From: Candidatus Competibacteraceae bacterium
GTDB lineage: Bacteria; Pseudomonadota; Gammaproteobacteria; Competibacterales; Competibacteraceae
Assembly: GCA_016712625.1 (NCBI GenBank)
Contig: JADJQQ010000001.1
Location: 62,001 to 126,000, forward strand
Direction: 5' to 3'
DNA: 64,000 nt
The notes below the pieces were generated by a model. That model was not told the DNA's origin. It saw nothing but the letters and a program-made list of their open reading frames with translations, and ran no database searches. Below, piece after piece: positions 26,769 to 35,614 of the stretch (its first letter is position 1; each line of letters opens with the position of its first letter). The position numbers and the translations under genes are program-made.

Positions 26769-27686
26769 ATGCAGTGGCTTGCCGGTTTCATCATGCGGGG
26801 CCGATCAACAGCGGCGCTGGTCGCGGCGACGGCTGGCGTGTTGTCTTGGCTGTTCCCGCCCTTGCTGGTTATCGCTGGGGCCGCCATCGCATTGGTGACA
26901 TTGCGCCGAGGGCCGGCGGAAGGGGCGCTCGCGATGCTGTTGGGCGGTTTGGGCGCAATCGGCGCGGCTTGGCTGGCATTTGGCGCGCCGTGGCCGATTC
27001 TGCGCGTGCTGTTGCTCTGCTGGCCACCCGCATGGCTGCTGGCACTGGTCCTGCGAAGCACTATTTCATTATCCCGAACCTTCCAAGCCGCCGCATTATT
27101 GGGAATCCTGGGCGTGGCGGGTTTCTACCTGGTCTTGGGTGATCCAACGGTATGGTGGAATCAAATTTTGGATCAATTGCGGCAAGAATTGATAGGAGCC
27201 ACGCCATCACAACCGACTTCCGATCACGCGACTTTGGAGCAGGTGCTGATTTTACTGAAAGACTGGGCGCCTTATCTGGCGGGTCAAGTGATAGGCGCGG
27301 CGCTCATATTCATCATTAGCGCTTTGCTGCTCGGCCGTTGGTGGCAGTCCCTTTTGTTCAATCGGGGTGGATTTGGTCCCGAATTTCAGGCTTTGCGTCT
27401 CGGCCAAGCGCTTGCGTTATTCACCTTGGCCCTGTTCGGTCTAACGGTAGTCTCCGGCTGGGCGCCGCTGGCCAATATTGTATTAGTGCTGGGCGTTCTC
27501 TACACCGTGCAAGGCATTGCCCTGGTGCATGCTCTACTGGCCAAACTGCAACTCTCGTCCGCTTGGCTGATACTATTTTATCTGCTGCTCATACCGCTCC
27601 TGTCCCAAGTGGTCATGGCTTTGGGCATCGTCGACGCCTGGGCCGATTTCCGAAACCGCATCCGACCACGCTCGGACAAACGCTGA
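26769..27686 (+). CDS. DUF2232 / YybS-like integral membrane protein
   Basis: The 305-residue protein is strongly hydrophobic, with about eight predicted membrane helices, for example ALVAATAGVLSWLFPPLLVI near residue 15, LLGILGVAGFYLVLG near residue 113, and SSAWLILFYLLLIPLL near residue 267. A gene of this type sits between rpsR and rplI in many gammaproteobacteria. Position, length and topology identify it with that family, whose function is unknown. It lies 44 bases after rpsR and 20 before rplI, so it is probably co-transcribed with the ribosomal genes. Confidence 0.8.
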   Translation: MQWLAGFIMRGRSTAALVAATAGVLSWLFPPLLVIAGAAIALVTLRRGPAEGALAMLLGGLGAIGAAWLAFGAPWPILRVLLLCWPPAWLLALVLRSTISLSRTFQAAALLGILGVAGFYLVLGDPTVWWNQILDQLRQELIGATPSQPTSDHATLEQVLILLKDWAPYLAGQVIGAALIFIISALLLGRWWQSLLFNRGGFGPEFQALRLGQALALFTLALFGLTVVSGWAPLANIVLVLGVLYTVQGIALVHALLAKLQLSSAWLILFYLLLIPLLSQVVMALGIVDAWADFRNRIRPRSDKR

Positions 27687-27706
27687 AAATACCTTTGGAG
27701 TTAGTC

Positions 27707-28156
27707 ATGGAAATCATTTTGCTGGAAAAAGTCGCCAATCTGGGCGTGCTGGGCGACCAGGTTAAGGTCAAGCCGGGTTATGCCCGTAACTTTCTGATCC
27801 CTTCTGGCAAGGCGACCGAAGCGACCCCCGCCAATCGAGCTCGCTTTGAAGCGCGTCGCGCCGAGTTGGAACGGGTTGCCGCCGCCGGACTGGCCACAGC
27901 CCAGACCCGCGCCGCGCAGCTGGCCGAACTGATTGTTACGCTCTCGGTGAAGACCGGTAGCGAAGGCCGGCTGTTCGGCTCAGTCAGCGCCGCGGACATC
28001 GCCAATGCGGTATCGGCGGCCGGCATTGAGTTGCAAAAGTATGAAGTGCGGCTTCCCGCCGGTTCGATCCGCCAAATTGGCGAATATGATGTGGATCTCC
28101 ATCTACACAATGAGGTCAAAACTCAGATCCGGGTTAACATCATCGCGGAAGCCTAA
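27707..28156 (+). CDS. rplI: 50S ribosomal protein bL9
   Basis: L9 bridges the L1-stalk region and neighbouring ribosomes and helps keep the reading frame. The 149-residue product is full length. It has MEIILLEKVANLGVLGDQVK at the start, VKPGYARNFLIPSGKA near residue 24, a long charged central helix (about 42-75), and the C-terminal domain with SEGRLFGSVSAADIA near residue 85. GGAG precedes the ATG. A long-loop inverted repeat follows immediately downstream and may separate its expression from dnaB. Confidence 0.97.
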   Translation: MEIILLEKVANLGVLGDQVKVKPGYARNFLIPSGKATEATPANRARFEARRAELERVAAAGLATAQTRAAQLAELIVTLSVKTGSEGRLFGSVSAADIANAVSAAGIELQKYEVRLPAGSIRQIGEYDVDLHLHNEVKTQIRVNIIAEA

Positions 28157-28170
28157 AACTTTCGAACGAC

Positions 28171-28221
28171 CATCCACGCCGGTAAGTTGAGCTAAACTAA
28201 ACCGTATTCCCGGCGTGGATG
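28171..28221 (+). terminator. 12-bp inverted repeat between rplI and dnaB
   Basis: CATCCACGCCGG at 28171-28182 and its exact reverse complement at 28210-28221 are separated by 27 bases. The arms begin 15 bases after the rplI stop. There is no uridine run after the second arm, so an attenuator, RNA-stability element or factor-assisted terminator is as likely as an intrinsic terminator. Confidence 0.5.
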
Positions 28222-28339
28222 TTGCTCGACGAGGTCGCTCGTCGGATAAATCCTTACTCCCACCGGGGAGTTTCGAGGCCGTGCCGCCGGCAGTCGCGAC
28301 GGACGGCGAATCGCCGGTTTCATTCCGAGAGTTTCGTCA

Positions 28340-29776
28340 TTGCAGAAGGCCCCTCCCGAAGCTTTACGAGTGCCGCCGCATTCGCTTGAAGCCGAACAAG
28401 CGGTTCTAGGCGGCCTGATGCTGGACAATTCCACTTGGGATCAAGTGGCTGATCGTCTGGATGAAAGCGATTTCTATCGTAACGATCACCGCTTGATCTT
28501 CCGCGCGATCCGCCGCCAGTCGGAGACTGGTAAACCTTTCGACTTGCTGACTCTGGCGGAGTGGTTGGAGGACAACAACCTATTAGAGGAGGCGGGAGGC
28601 TTTGTCTATCTGGGCGTCTTGGCCCGAGATACGCCCAGCGCCGCCAATGTCCGCGCCTATGGCGACATCGTTCGGGAACGGGCGATCCGCCGCAACCTGA
28701 TTCGCATCGCCACCGAAATCGCCAACAGCGCCTACGACCCCAAGGGCCGTGACAGCAAGCAACTGCTTGACGATGCCGAGAAGCAAGTCTTCGCCATTGC
28801 AGAGCACGGCTTGCGCGCTCAACAGGGCTTCACCAGCATTAAGGACTTGTTAGCGCGCACGGTGGAACGAATCGATGTTCTGTTCCAGCGTGACAACCCC
28901 ATCACCGGTATTCCCACCGGTTGGGCCGACTTCGACGACCGGACCGCCGGCTTACAGCGCGGCGACTTGATTGTCATCGCTGGTCGACCCTCAATGGGTA
29001 AAACAGCCTTTGCCATGAACATCGCGGAGTTCGCGGCGATTCAGGCGCGTTGTCCAGTCGCCGTGTTCAGCATGGAAATGCCGGGCGAAAGCCTGATTAT
29101 GCGGTTGATTTCGTCGCTGGGTCGCATCGATCAGCATAAAGTGCGCACGGGCCGGCTGGAGGATGAAGACTGGCCACGGGTCACTTCGGCGGTCACCATG
29201 CTATCGGAAGCTCGGCTGTTCATCGACGACAGCTCTAATCTCAGCCCGAATGAACTGCGGGCGCGGGCGCGCCGCTTGCATCGGCAGGAAGGACAATTGG
29301 GGCTGATCGTGGTCGATTATCTCCAGTTAATGCAAGTTCCCGGCACCAACGAGAATCGGGCGACCGAGGTTTCTGAAATCTCTCGTTCGCTCAAGGCGTT
29401 GGCCAAGGAGTTGGCCGTACCCGTGCTGGCGCTGTCCCAGCTCAATCGAACGTTGGAGCAACGCGGCGACAAACGGCCGATCATGTCCGACCTGCGCGAA
29501 TCAGGCGCCATTGAACAAGATGCTGATCTAGTTTGTTTTATTTATAGAGACGAGGTTTATAATCCCGACAGCCCCGACAAGGGGATCGCTGAAATTATCA
29601 TTAGCAAACAGCGCAATGGCCCTATCGGTACGCTCCGCCTCACCTTTCTGGGGCAATATACCCGCTTTGAAAGCTACATCTCCGAAACGCGGGGGTCTGG
29701 CCAACCGCCAGCCCGGCCCGCCAGCCCGCAACGTAACGATGCGGCTAAAGCCAAGCTTCTGAAACCCGCGCTGTGA
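28340..29776 (+). CDS. dnaB: Replicative DNA helicase DnaB
   Basis: DnaB is the hexameric 5'-3' helicase of the replisome. The 478-residue product has the N-terminal collar domain (PPHSLEAEQAVLGGLML near residue 11), a linker, and the RecA-like C-terminal motor: Walker A GRPSMGKTAFAMN near residue 216, Walker B GLIVVDYLQLM near residue 322, SQLNRTLEQRGDKRP near residue 366 and the DLRESGAIEQDADL arginine-finger region. No intein interrupts these motifs. The start is a TTG at 28340; no better ATG lies upstream in frame. Co-directional with rplI and radA. Confidence 0.96.
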   Translation: MQKAPPEALRVPPHSLEAEQAVLGGLMLDNSTWDQVADRLDESDFYRNDHRLIFRAIRRQSETGKPFDLLTLAEWLEDNNLLEEAGGFVYLGVLARDTPSAANVRAYGDIVRERAIRRNLIRIATEIANSAYDPKGRDSKQLLDDAEKQVFAIAEHGLRAQQGFTSIKDLLARTVERIDVLFQRDNPITGIPTGWADFDDRTAGLQRGDLIVIAGRPSMGKTAFAMNIAEFAAIQARCPVAVFSMEMPGESLIMRLISSLGRIDQHKVRTGRLEDEDWPRVTSAVTMLSEARLFIDDSSNLSPNELRARARRLHRQEGQLGLIVVDYLQLMQVPGTNENRATEVSEISRSLKALAKELAVPVLALSQLNRTLEQRGDKRPIMSDLRESGAIEQDADLVCFIYRDEVYNPDSPDKGIAEIIISKQRNGPIGTLRLTFLGQYTRFESYISETRGSGQPPARPASPQRNDAAKAKLLKPAL

Positions 29777-29840
29777 AATAGATTCATACATTTGATGAAT
29801 AAATTCAGCAATACAAGTCACACAAAAACACTGCTTGCCG

Positions 29841-31214
29841 ATGATAAATAAAGGTCGAACGGTCTATGCCTGCACCGAGTGTGGCGCGCAAGCCAGCAAG
29901 TGGTCGGGCCAGTGCGGTGACTGTGGTGCTTGGAACACCCTACAAGAAACTTTGGCTGCTCCACCCACGACTAAAGGAGGGATAAAACCGGCGGGTTATG
30001 CGGGCTCCGCTGGTACACAAGTACGGATTCTGGCGACCGTCGATGGAACGGCTGAAATCCGTCAGTCCTGCGGCAATGGCGAACTGGATCGCGTGCTGGG
30101 AGGAGGACTGGTCAACGGCTCAGTCACCTTGATCGGCGGTGATCCCGGCATTGGTAAATCGACTTTGTTGTTGCAGGTGTTGGCGGAGCTGGCCACGCGC
30201 AACCAAACCTTGTATGTCAGCGGTGAAGAGTCGCCGCAGCAAATCAGCCTGCGCGCTCAGCGCCTGCAGCTACCTAGAGATCGCGTGCGGTTGTTGCCCG
30301 AAATTTGTGTCGAACAGATTCTCCTGATCGCCGAGACCGAACGGCCGCAAACGATGGTGATCGATTCAATCCAGACCGTGTTCACTGAACGGCTGCAATC
30401 GGCTCCTGGTTCGGTGGCCCAAGTGCGTGAGAGCGCGGCGCAGCTGGTGCGTTTCGCCAAAGCGACCGGCACCGCTTTATTCTTGGTCGGCCACGTTACC
30501 AAAGAAGGCGCTATTGCCGGGCCGCGCGTGCTTGAGCATATGGTTGATACCGTGTTGTATTTCGAAGGCGATCCTAGTGGGCGGTTACGGGTGTTGCGCG
30601 CGGTGAAGAACCGTTATGGCCCGGTTAATGAGCTAGGCGTCTTCGCCATGACCGAAAGGGGATTGAAAGAAGTCAACAATCCCTCCGCGATTTTTCTGTC
30701 GCGCCACGAGATGCCCGTCGCGGGTAGCGTGATTATGGTGACTCGCGAAGGCACCCGGCCACTGTTGGTGGAAATTCAGGCGCTGGTGGATGAATGCCAC
30801 GGCAACAATCCGCGCCGTGTCACCTTGGGTTTGGAACAGAACCGGCTCGCCATGCTGCTGGCGGTGCTCCACCGACACGGCGGCGTGGCAATGTACGATC
30901 AGGATGTGTATGCCAACGCGGTGGGCGGCGTGGGAATCAACGAAACCGCCGCTGACTTGGCGGTATTGCTGGCAGCCCTATCGAGCTTCCGCGACCGACC
31001 GTTGCCGGCTGACTTGGTGGTATTTGGCGAAGTTGGATTGGCGGGAGAAATCCGGCCAATTCCCAATGGCGAGGAACGATTGCGCGAGGCGGCGAAGCAT
31101 GGCTTTAAACAGGCTATCGTCCCCCGCGCCAACCTACCCCGGCGTGGGGGACGGATGGACGGGATCGACATCCGGGGCGTCACCCGCTTGAATGAAGTGA
31201 TGGGAAATTTATAA
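29841..31214 (+). CDS. radA: DNA repair protein RadA (Sms)
   Basis: RadA is a RecA-like branch-migration helicase used in recombinational repair. The product is 457 residues. It has a four-cysteine zinc finger in the first 30 residues (CTECG and CGDCG), a RecA-like core with Walker A GGDPGIGKST near residue 95, the RadA-specific KNRYGPVNELG motif near residue 255, and a Lon-protease-like C-terminal domain from about 280. The ATG at 29841 is preferred; a TTG two codons earlier is possible. It converges on the tRNA-Ser gene with only three bases between. Confidence 0.96.
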   Translation: MINKGRTVYACTECGAQASKWSGQCGDCGAWNTLQETLAAPPTTKGGIKPAGYAGSAGTQVRILATVDGTAEIRQSCGNGELDRVLGGGLVNGSVTLIGGDPGIGKSTLLLQVLAELATRNQTLYVSGEESPQQISLRAQRLQLPRDRVRLLPEICVEQILLIAETERPQTMVIDSIQTVFTERLQSAPGSVAQVRESAAQLVRFAKATGTALFLVGHVTKEGAIAGPRVLEHMVDTVLYFEGDPSGRLRVLRAVKNRYGPVNELGVFAMTERGLKEVNNPSAIFLSRHEMPVAGSVIMVTREGTRPLLVEIQALVDECHGNNPRRVTLGLEQNRLAMLLAVLHRHGGVAMYDQDVYANAVGGVGINETAADLAVLLAALSSFRDRPLPADLVVFGEVGLAGEIRPIPNGEERLREAAKHGFKQAIVPRANLPRRGGRMDGIDIRGVTRLNEVMGNL

Positions 31215-31217
31215 GAT

Positions 31218-31310
31218 TGGCGGAGAGGGTGGGATTCGAACCCACGTGGGGCGGCTAAGCCCCCATCCGATTTCGAGTCGGCGCCGTTGTGACCGCTTCG
31301 GTACCTCTCC
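31218..31310 (-). tRNA. tRNA-Ser (anticodon CGA)
   Basis: The minus strand reads as a 93-base class II tRNA: acceptor GGAGAGG pairing with the 3' end CCTCTCC-G-CCA (CCA encoded), a D-arm with GCGGT, anticodon loop CTCGAAA (anticodon at 31273-31275 of the plus strand), a long variable arm GGGGCTTAGCCGCCCC, and a T-arm with GGTTCGAATCC. The long variable arm and CGA anticodon identify serine, reading UCG codons. The outermost anticodon-stem pair appears as G-A, a minor oddity. It is convergent with radA. Confidence 0.95.
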
Positions 31311-31345
31311 AGGAATCATTTGGAGCAAATGCGAAAGAGTTTTAT

Positions 31346-31373
31346 ATTCTATCGCATCACAAGGCTTTGCCAA
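31346..31373 (-). promoter_or_regulatory. Candidate sigma-70 promoter of tRNA-Ser
   Basis: On the minus strand TTGGCA and TAGAAT are separated by 16 bases and lie about 36 bases before the tRNA 5' end. Spacing and position suit a stable-RNA promoter. It lies in the gap before the TPR membrane-protein gene on the other strand. Confidence 0.5.
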
Positions 31374-31447
31374 TCCCCCTGGGTCTCCTATTCGATACCC
31401 ATGGACCATTTAAAGTTGAAGAGTTTCCGATCAGTCGTAGCGATAAA

Positions 31448-32980
31448 ATGAAACAGGCCACCCAGATCTCCTATCGCGTTGCTTTGCACAATCCACCCAA
31501 ACCCGATCTCCCGCAGCGTATCGGGTCACTCATCAGCGTTTGGTTAAAATACAGTAAGCGTTTTTTCAAGCAATTATACGACTCGGTTGTCACGTCAAAG
31601 CCGAGCAAATCCAGTAATTTTAGAGAGTTCAATTCATCGAAACTCAAAGAGCCAGGCCAACCTCAGGAATTCAAAGAACCGAGGGAACCTAGGGAGACCG
31701 CAGCGCCCGCGGCGCCTTCAAATTCGATGAAGGCTCGTTTTATAAGGTGGCTCAAGCACTTTGCTCTCTACCTAGGGGCCGTGGCCGCGGCTTGTGCAAC
31801 CGCTGCTTTCTTTCTTTGGCAGATCCCAATCCTGCAAGATTTGCCGCAGTTGGTAAAGAATTTCAGCGAGGCGCCGACAATCCGTTCCTCCGCGGCGACC
31901 ACTACCCCTTCAACACCTGCTGAGCCTCAAGCTCCGCCGGTTCAACAGGAAGAGCTGCAAGCCTCGGCCGACATTCAACCTCCGGAACAATTACCCGCCC
32001 CAACCGGTACGATTACCGTCACCACGACTATACCGCCGCCTTCGCCCGACACGTCCACCACCCCGAGCACACCACCCAGCGCACCCGGCCTAAGGACCGC
32101 CGCCCCCCAACCCGGTCTTGTTGCTTCTCAAGTAGCTACCGCCCCTGCTGCAACAGTACCAGCAACAACATCAGCAACCACTGCAACAGCAGCGCAACCG
32201 AGCACGGCCACCGCTCTTGCTGCGCCAACACCGGCAACAGCAACCGCCGCAACAGCAGCGCAACCGAGCACGGGCACTCCGCCCGCGGCGTCAACACCGG
32301 CAACAGCAACCGCCGCAACAGCAGCGCTGCCGAGCACGGCCACCGCTCCAACAACGCCGCAACAGGATACGGCAGGCACCCCAACGACACCGCAGGGAAC
32401 CGCCCTCGCTCCAACGCCTCAGCAGGAAGTCCAGCAAATGCTTGCCGATGCCCAACAACAAATCGCCACCCGGCGGTTTACCTCTCCGGCTAGCGGCAAC
32501 GCCCTTCGCAGCTATCAGCGCATACTTGAATTGGAACCTACTAATCCCGTTGCCATCGAGGGTATCCAGCGCATCGCCGCCTACTACCATGATCTTGCCA
32601 AGCAAAGCCTGCAACAAGGTTTGACTGAAGAAGGTCTGGCCTATATCAATCGGGGCTTGCGCGCTGCTCCTAATAGCCCCGCGCTCTTGAATCTGAGAAA
32701 GGAAGCCCGATTGACCAAGCAACGCACCGATCAACAGCAGCAACAACAGCAACAGCAACAATTACAACTGCAACAACAGCAGGCTTTACTGGCGGAAAGG
32801 CAACGGCAGGAAGCAGAACAGCGGCGGCGTCAGCTTGGAGCCGCGCAAGAAATGCGAGAACCATCCCGCGAACCTGCTCCGGAGCGCAGACAGCCGTCAT
32901 CGTGGTGGCAACGGCAGCAGCAACCGCAACCGCAACCGCAACAACCTTCTTTCAATGAAAGCGGGTTCAATCAACGTTGA
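31448..32980 (+). CDS. Membrane-anchored TPR protein with Pro/Thr/Ala and Gln repeats
   Basis: The 510-residue product has no recognised name. Residues 1-100 are cytoplasmic and polar with an EPREPRET-type stretch. One transmembrane helix lies at about 104-126. Residues 140-340 form a Pro/Thr/Ala-rich linker that includes three 22-residue tandem repeats (TPATATAATAAQPST...). A TPR-like helical region follows at about 345-440 (SYQRILELEPTNPVAIEGI and EEGLAYINRGLRAAPNSPALLNL). The C-terminus is Gln/Arg-rich with a run of nine or so glutamines. The ATG at 31448 avoids overlap with the tRNA gene. The layout (one membrane helix, low-complexity periplasmic linker, TPR) recalls the C-terminal half of the ExeA-like ATPase at 12768-14906. 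A scaffold or cell-envelope role is inference. It ends 14 bases inside the convergent tadA. Confidence 0.65.
   Translation: MKQATQISYRVALHNPPKPDLPQRIGSLISVWLKYSKRFFKQLYDSVVTSKPSKSSNFREFNSSKLKEPGQPQEFKEPREPRETAAPAAPSNSMKARFIRWLKHFALYLGAVAAACATAAFFLWQIPILQDLPQLVKNFSEAPTIRSSAATTTPSTPAEPQAPPVQQEELQASADIQPPEQLPAPTGTITVTTTIPPPSPDTSTTPSTPPSAPGLRTAAPQPGLVASQVATAPAATVPATTSATTATAAQPSTATALAAPTPATATAATAAQPSTGTPPAASTPATATAATAALPSTATAPTTPQQDTAGTPTTPQGTALAPTPQQEVQQMLADAQQQIATRRFTSPASGNALRSYQRILELEPTNPVAIEGIQRIAAYYHDLAKQSLQQGLTEEGLAYINRGLRAAPNSPALLNLRKEARLTKQRTDQQQQQQQQQQLQLQQQQALLAERQRQEAEQRRRQLGAAQEMREPSREPAPERRQPSSWWQRQQQPQPQPQQPSFNESGFNQR
32142..32339 (+). repeat. Three 66-bp tandem repeats within the TPR gene
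   Basis: The block ending in CGAGCACGG recurs exactly 66 bases apart (ends at 32207, 32273 and 32339); the second and third copies are nearly identical over about 50 bases. Each unit encodes 22 residues, so the frame is kept. The array is a likely site of copy-number variation. Confidence 0.8.
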
Positions 32981-33482
32981 GGGTAACCGCTTCACCTCCA
33001 GCGGGTTTGATCCGGCGGGCGCGGAAGAAATCCCGCAGCAATGTTCCACATTCCTCGGCCAATACCTCACCACGCACCTCGGCGCGATGATTGAGGTTTG
33101 CCGACTGCAATAAATTGAAAATCGAACCGGCCGCGCCAGTACGCAGATCGGCCGCGCCGAAAACCACGCGCGCCACGCGCGCGTGCACGATGGCGCCCGC
33201 GCACATTGGGCAGGGTTCCAGCGTGACGTAGAGCGTGGCGCCGACCAAACGATAGTTACCGAGATAAGCCGCCGCCGCCCGCAAGGCCACGACTTCGGCA
33301 TGGGCGGTAGGGTCATGAGTGCCGATCGGTTGATTCCAACCCCGACCGATCATTTCATTATCCAGCACCAACACCGCCCCAACCGGTACTTCTCCGGCGG
33401 CTGCTGAAAGCCGAGCCAGTTCCAAAGCTTGGCACATCCAGTACCGATCCAGCGCGCCGACCGCTCTCGATTGGCTATCCAA
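32967..33482 (-). CDS. tadA: tRNA-specific adenosine deaminase TadA
   Basis: TadA converts A34 of tRNA-Arg(ACG) to inosine. The 171-residue product has the zinc-binding deaminase motifs: HAE (catalytic Glu) in DPTAHAEVVALR near residue 60, and the second half PCPMCAGAIVHAR near residue 91. EVPVGAVLV near residue 31 and GWNQPIGTHDPTAH are family-typical. The start is probably the TTG at 33482, because homology to the family (YWMCQALELA) begins before the first internal ATG. It follows the histidine kinase gene with two bases between and overlaps the end of the convergent TPR gene. Confidence 0.94.
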   Translation of the reverse strand: MDSQSRAVGALDRYWMCQALELARLSAAAGEVPVGAVLVLDNEMIGRGWNQPIGTHDPTAHAEVVALRAAAAYLGNYRLVGATLYVTLEPCPMCAGAIVHARVARVVFGAADLRTGAAGSIFNLLQSANLNHRAEVRGEVLAEECGTLLRDFFRARRIKPAGGEAVTLNVD

Positions 33483-33484
33483 CG

Positions 33485-35593
33485 TTAATCCGGCGCCGCT
33501 TCGGCTACTCCGTTAGACCGATCCAGCACCTGGCGCACAGCCCGCGCGAGGTCGGGCTTCAGAAAGGGTTTTTCCAACAAGGAATAATCCAACGCCGTCA
33601 GATTCGGTATCGTCCGATCAGCATTTCCAGACATGCAAAGTATTTTCAATGACGGGCGCCGACGCCGGGCTTCGATCAAAAAATCCCGGCCACTAATACC
33701 GCCTGGCATCGCGAGGTCGCTCAAGAGCAACTCCACGGGCGCGTCGCTATCCAATAAATCCAGCGCCGCCTTGCCATTGCTCGCCTCACGCACAGTGTAA
33801 CCAAGCCCCAGTAAGGTCCGGCCAACAAAATCCCGGATATCCGGATCGTCTTCCACCAGCAAAATCGATTCCGATCCACGCATCCAGCTTTCATCGATTG
33901 ATGATCCGACCGTCGAACCCACTATCCGCTCTTTCCCTTTTGAAATATATCTCGGAAGACACAATTCTATCGTAGTCCCTTTACTGGGCTGACTGTGAAT
34001 CCGAATATGACCACCCGACTGTCGGACGAAACCATACACCATGCTCAAACCCAAGCCGTTACCCGCCCCGAAGCCTTTGGTGGTAAAAAAAGGTTCAAAA
34101 GCGCGTTCCAAGACGGCCGATTCCATCCCAAGGCCATCATCGGCTACGATGAAGCACACATAGTCGCCAGGGACCATATCGGGAAAGCGGCCTGCATTGT
34201 CCATATCGAGAGTCACGTTCTTCGCCTCAATCCGCAACTCGCCGCCGTCAGGCATGGCGTCCCGAGCGTTTATCGCGAGATTGAGAATCGCGTTGGTCAA
34301 TTGGCCGGGATCGGCCTGAATATTCCAAACGTTGGGATCGGCCACGGTTTTCAAATCAATACTCGTGCCCAAGGTTCGTTTCAGCAGCTCGGCGATCTCT
34401 TGTAGCTGTAGGGGCGGAGACAACAGGCAGGGTTGCAGCGTTTGGCGACGGGAAAACGCTAGCAGCCGACGGGTCAGATCGGCCCCGCGCCGGGCGGCGT
34501 TCATCGCGGTGCTCACCGCTTTGTATTGCTCGGGCCGGCTCCGTAAACCCTCCTCCACCGCTGCGAGATTTCCGAGAATAATAGTCAATAAATTATTGAA
34601 ATCATGGGCGATACCACCAGTCAACTGGCCCACGGCCTTGAGTTTCTGCGCCTGATTGAGCGCCATTTGGGTCTGCCAGTATTCCGTGAGATCCTCACCG
34701 AGAATGAAGCAACCGATGACCTGTTTGCCGCCTGATTCCGTTTTAGGCGATATGTGGGGAATAAAATAAGATCGTACGTACATGCGGCCGGCGGGGGTCG
34801 TCATCTCGTACTCGACATGCGTGTTTCGCCCGTCAAGCGCCATGCCGACATGATTCCGCAAGCGGCGGGCTAGCGCCGGCTCCAGCAGGTCTCCGAAGGC
34901 CTGACCGAGAAAAGCATCAGCTGGCGCACCGAACCATTCAATATGTTTTTGATTGACGAATGTATACTGCTGTTGGTTATCGAGATAGGCAATCAAGACC
35001 GGCACTGTGTCGGTAATCAGGCGGATGCGGTTGTCGCTTTCGCGCAGGGCCGCGGCAATCGTCTTGCGTTCCTCGATTTCACGGGCCAGCTGTTGGTTTA
35101 GCGCCCGCAGCTCCGCCGTGCGGGCCTGAATCCGAGTTTCCAATTGCTGGTGGTTTTCCAATAGTTCTGCTTCGGCGCGTTTGCGGGCGGTGATATCCTG
35201 ATACACGGTGATAAAACCGCCACCCGCCAGCGGCTGGCCACGCACTTCCAACACCGTGCCATCCGGCCGCACTCGCTCGAAAGAATGGCTTTGAAATTGG
35301 CGGGCCAGCCGCACCCGCTCGGCCACCAGCACTTCGGGATCGCCAGGGCCATACTCCCCGCGGCAGGCGTTGTAGCCGATGATGTCCGCAAACGGCAGCC
35401 CGACGCGCATCAGATCGGGCGGGAAACCCAGCAGCTCGACAAACTGACGATTCCAGACCATCAGCCGCAAGTCCTGATCGAAGATGCTGATTGCTTCCTG
35501 TAAGTGATCGAGACTGGCCAGCGTCACCCGGCCCAGCTCGGTATCCGCTACGCCGCCTAACTTCAGCAAGGGGTTTTCCGGCAGTTCGCACAT
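33485..35593 (-). CDS. Hybrid PAS sensor histidine kinase with C-terminal receiver
   Basis: The 702-residue protein lacks membrane helices, so it is a cytoplasmic sensor. Domains in order: PAS_7-like (about 25-135), coiled coil (138-185), PAS (about 188-305), a HisKA domain with phospho-acceptor His330 in GQLTGGIAHDFNN, and an HATPase domain with N-box LNLAINARDAM (438-448), G1 DDGLGM (485-490) and G2 GNGLGLSMV. It ends with a receiver domain having acidic EDD at 581-583 and phospho-acceptor Asp626 in LLSDLAMPGG. No DNA-binding output is present, so the signal must pass to another protein or be a phosphate sink. It lies between guaA and tadA in the same direction with short gaps; no functional link to purines is evident. 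The input signal is unknown. Confidence 0.9.
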   Translation of the reverse strand: MCELPENPLLKLGGVADTELGRVTLASLDHLQEAISIFDQDLRLMVWNRQFVELLGFPPDLMRVGLPFADIIGYNACRGEYGPGDPEVLVAERVRLARQFQSHSFERVRPDGTVLEVRGQPLAGGGFITVYQDITARKRAEAELLENHQQLETRIQARTAELRALNQQLAREIEERKTIAAALRESDNRIRLITDTVPVLIAYLDNQQQYTFVNQKHIEWFGAPADAFLGQAFGDLLEPALARRLRNHVGMALDGRNTHVEYEMTTPAGRMYVRSYFIPHISPKTESGGKQVIGCFILGEDLTEYWQTQMALNQAQKLKAVGQLTGGIAHDFNNLLTIILGNLAAVEEGLRSRPEQYKAVSTAMNAARRGADLTRRLLAFSRRQTLQPCLLSPPLQLQEIAELLKRTLGTSIDLKTVADPNVWNIQADPGQLTNAILNLAINARDAMPDGGELRIEAKNVTLDMDNAGRFPDMVPGDYVCFIVADDGLGMESAVLERAFEPFFTTKGFGAGNGLGLSMVYGFVRQSGGHIRIHSQPSKGTTIELCLPRYISKGKERIVGSTVGSSIDESWMRGSESILLVEDDPDIRDFVGRTLLGLGYTVREASNGKAALDLLDSDAPVELLLSDLAMPGGISGRDFLIEARRRRPSLKILCMSGNADRTIPNLTALDYSLLEKPFLKPDLARAVRQVLDRSNGVAEAAPD

Positions 35594-35614
35594 GGTATCC
35601 GCCCTCTGTCGGGC

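Noticed and set aside
28340..31214. Inteins in dnaB or radA
   Set aside because: All helicase and RecA motifs are continuous and the proteins have normal lengths.
32733..32783. CAG/CAA run as a CRISPR or microsatellite element
   Set aside because: It is in frame and simply encodes a glutamine tract; there are no spacer-separated repeats anywhere in the window.
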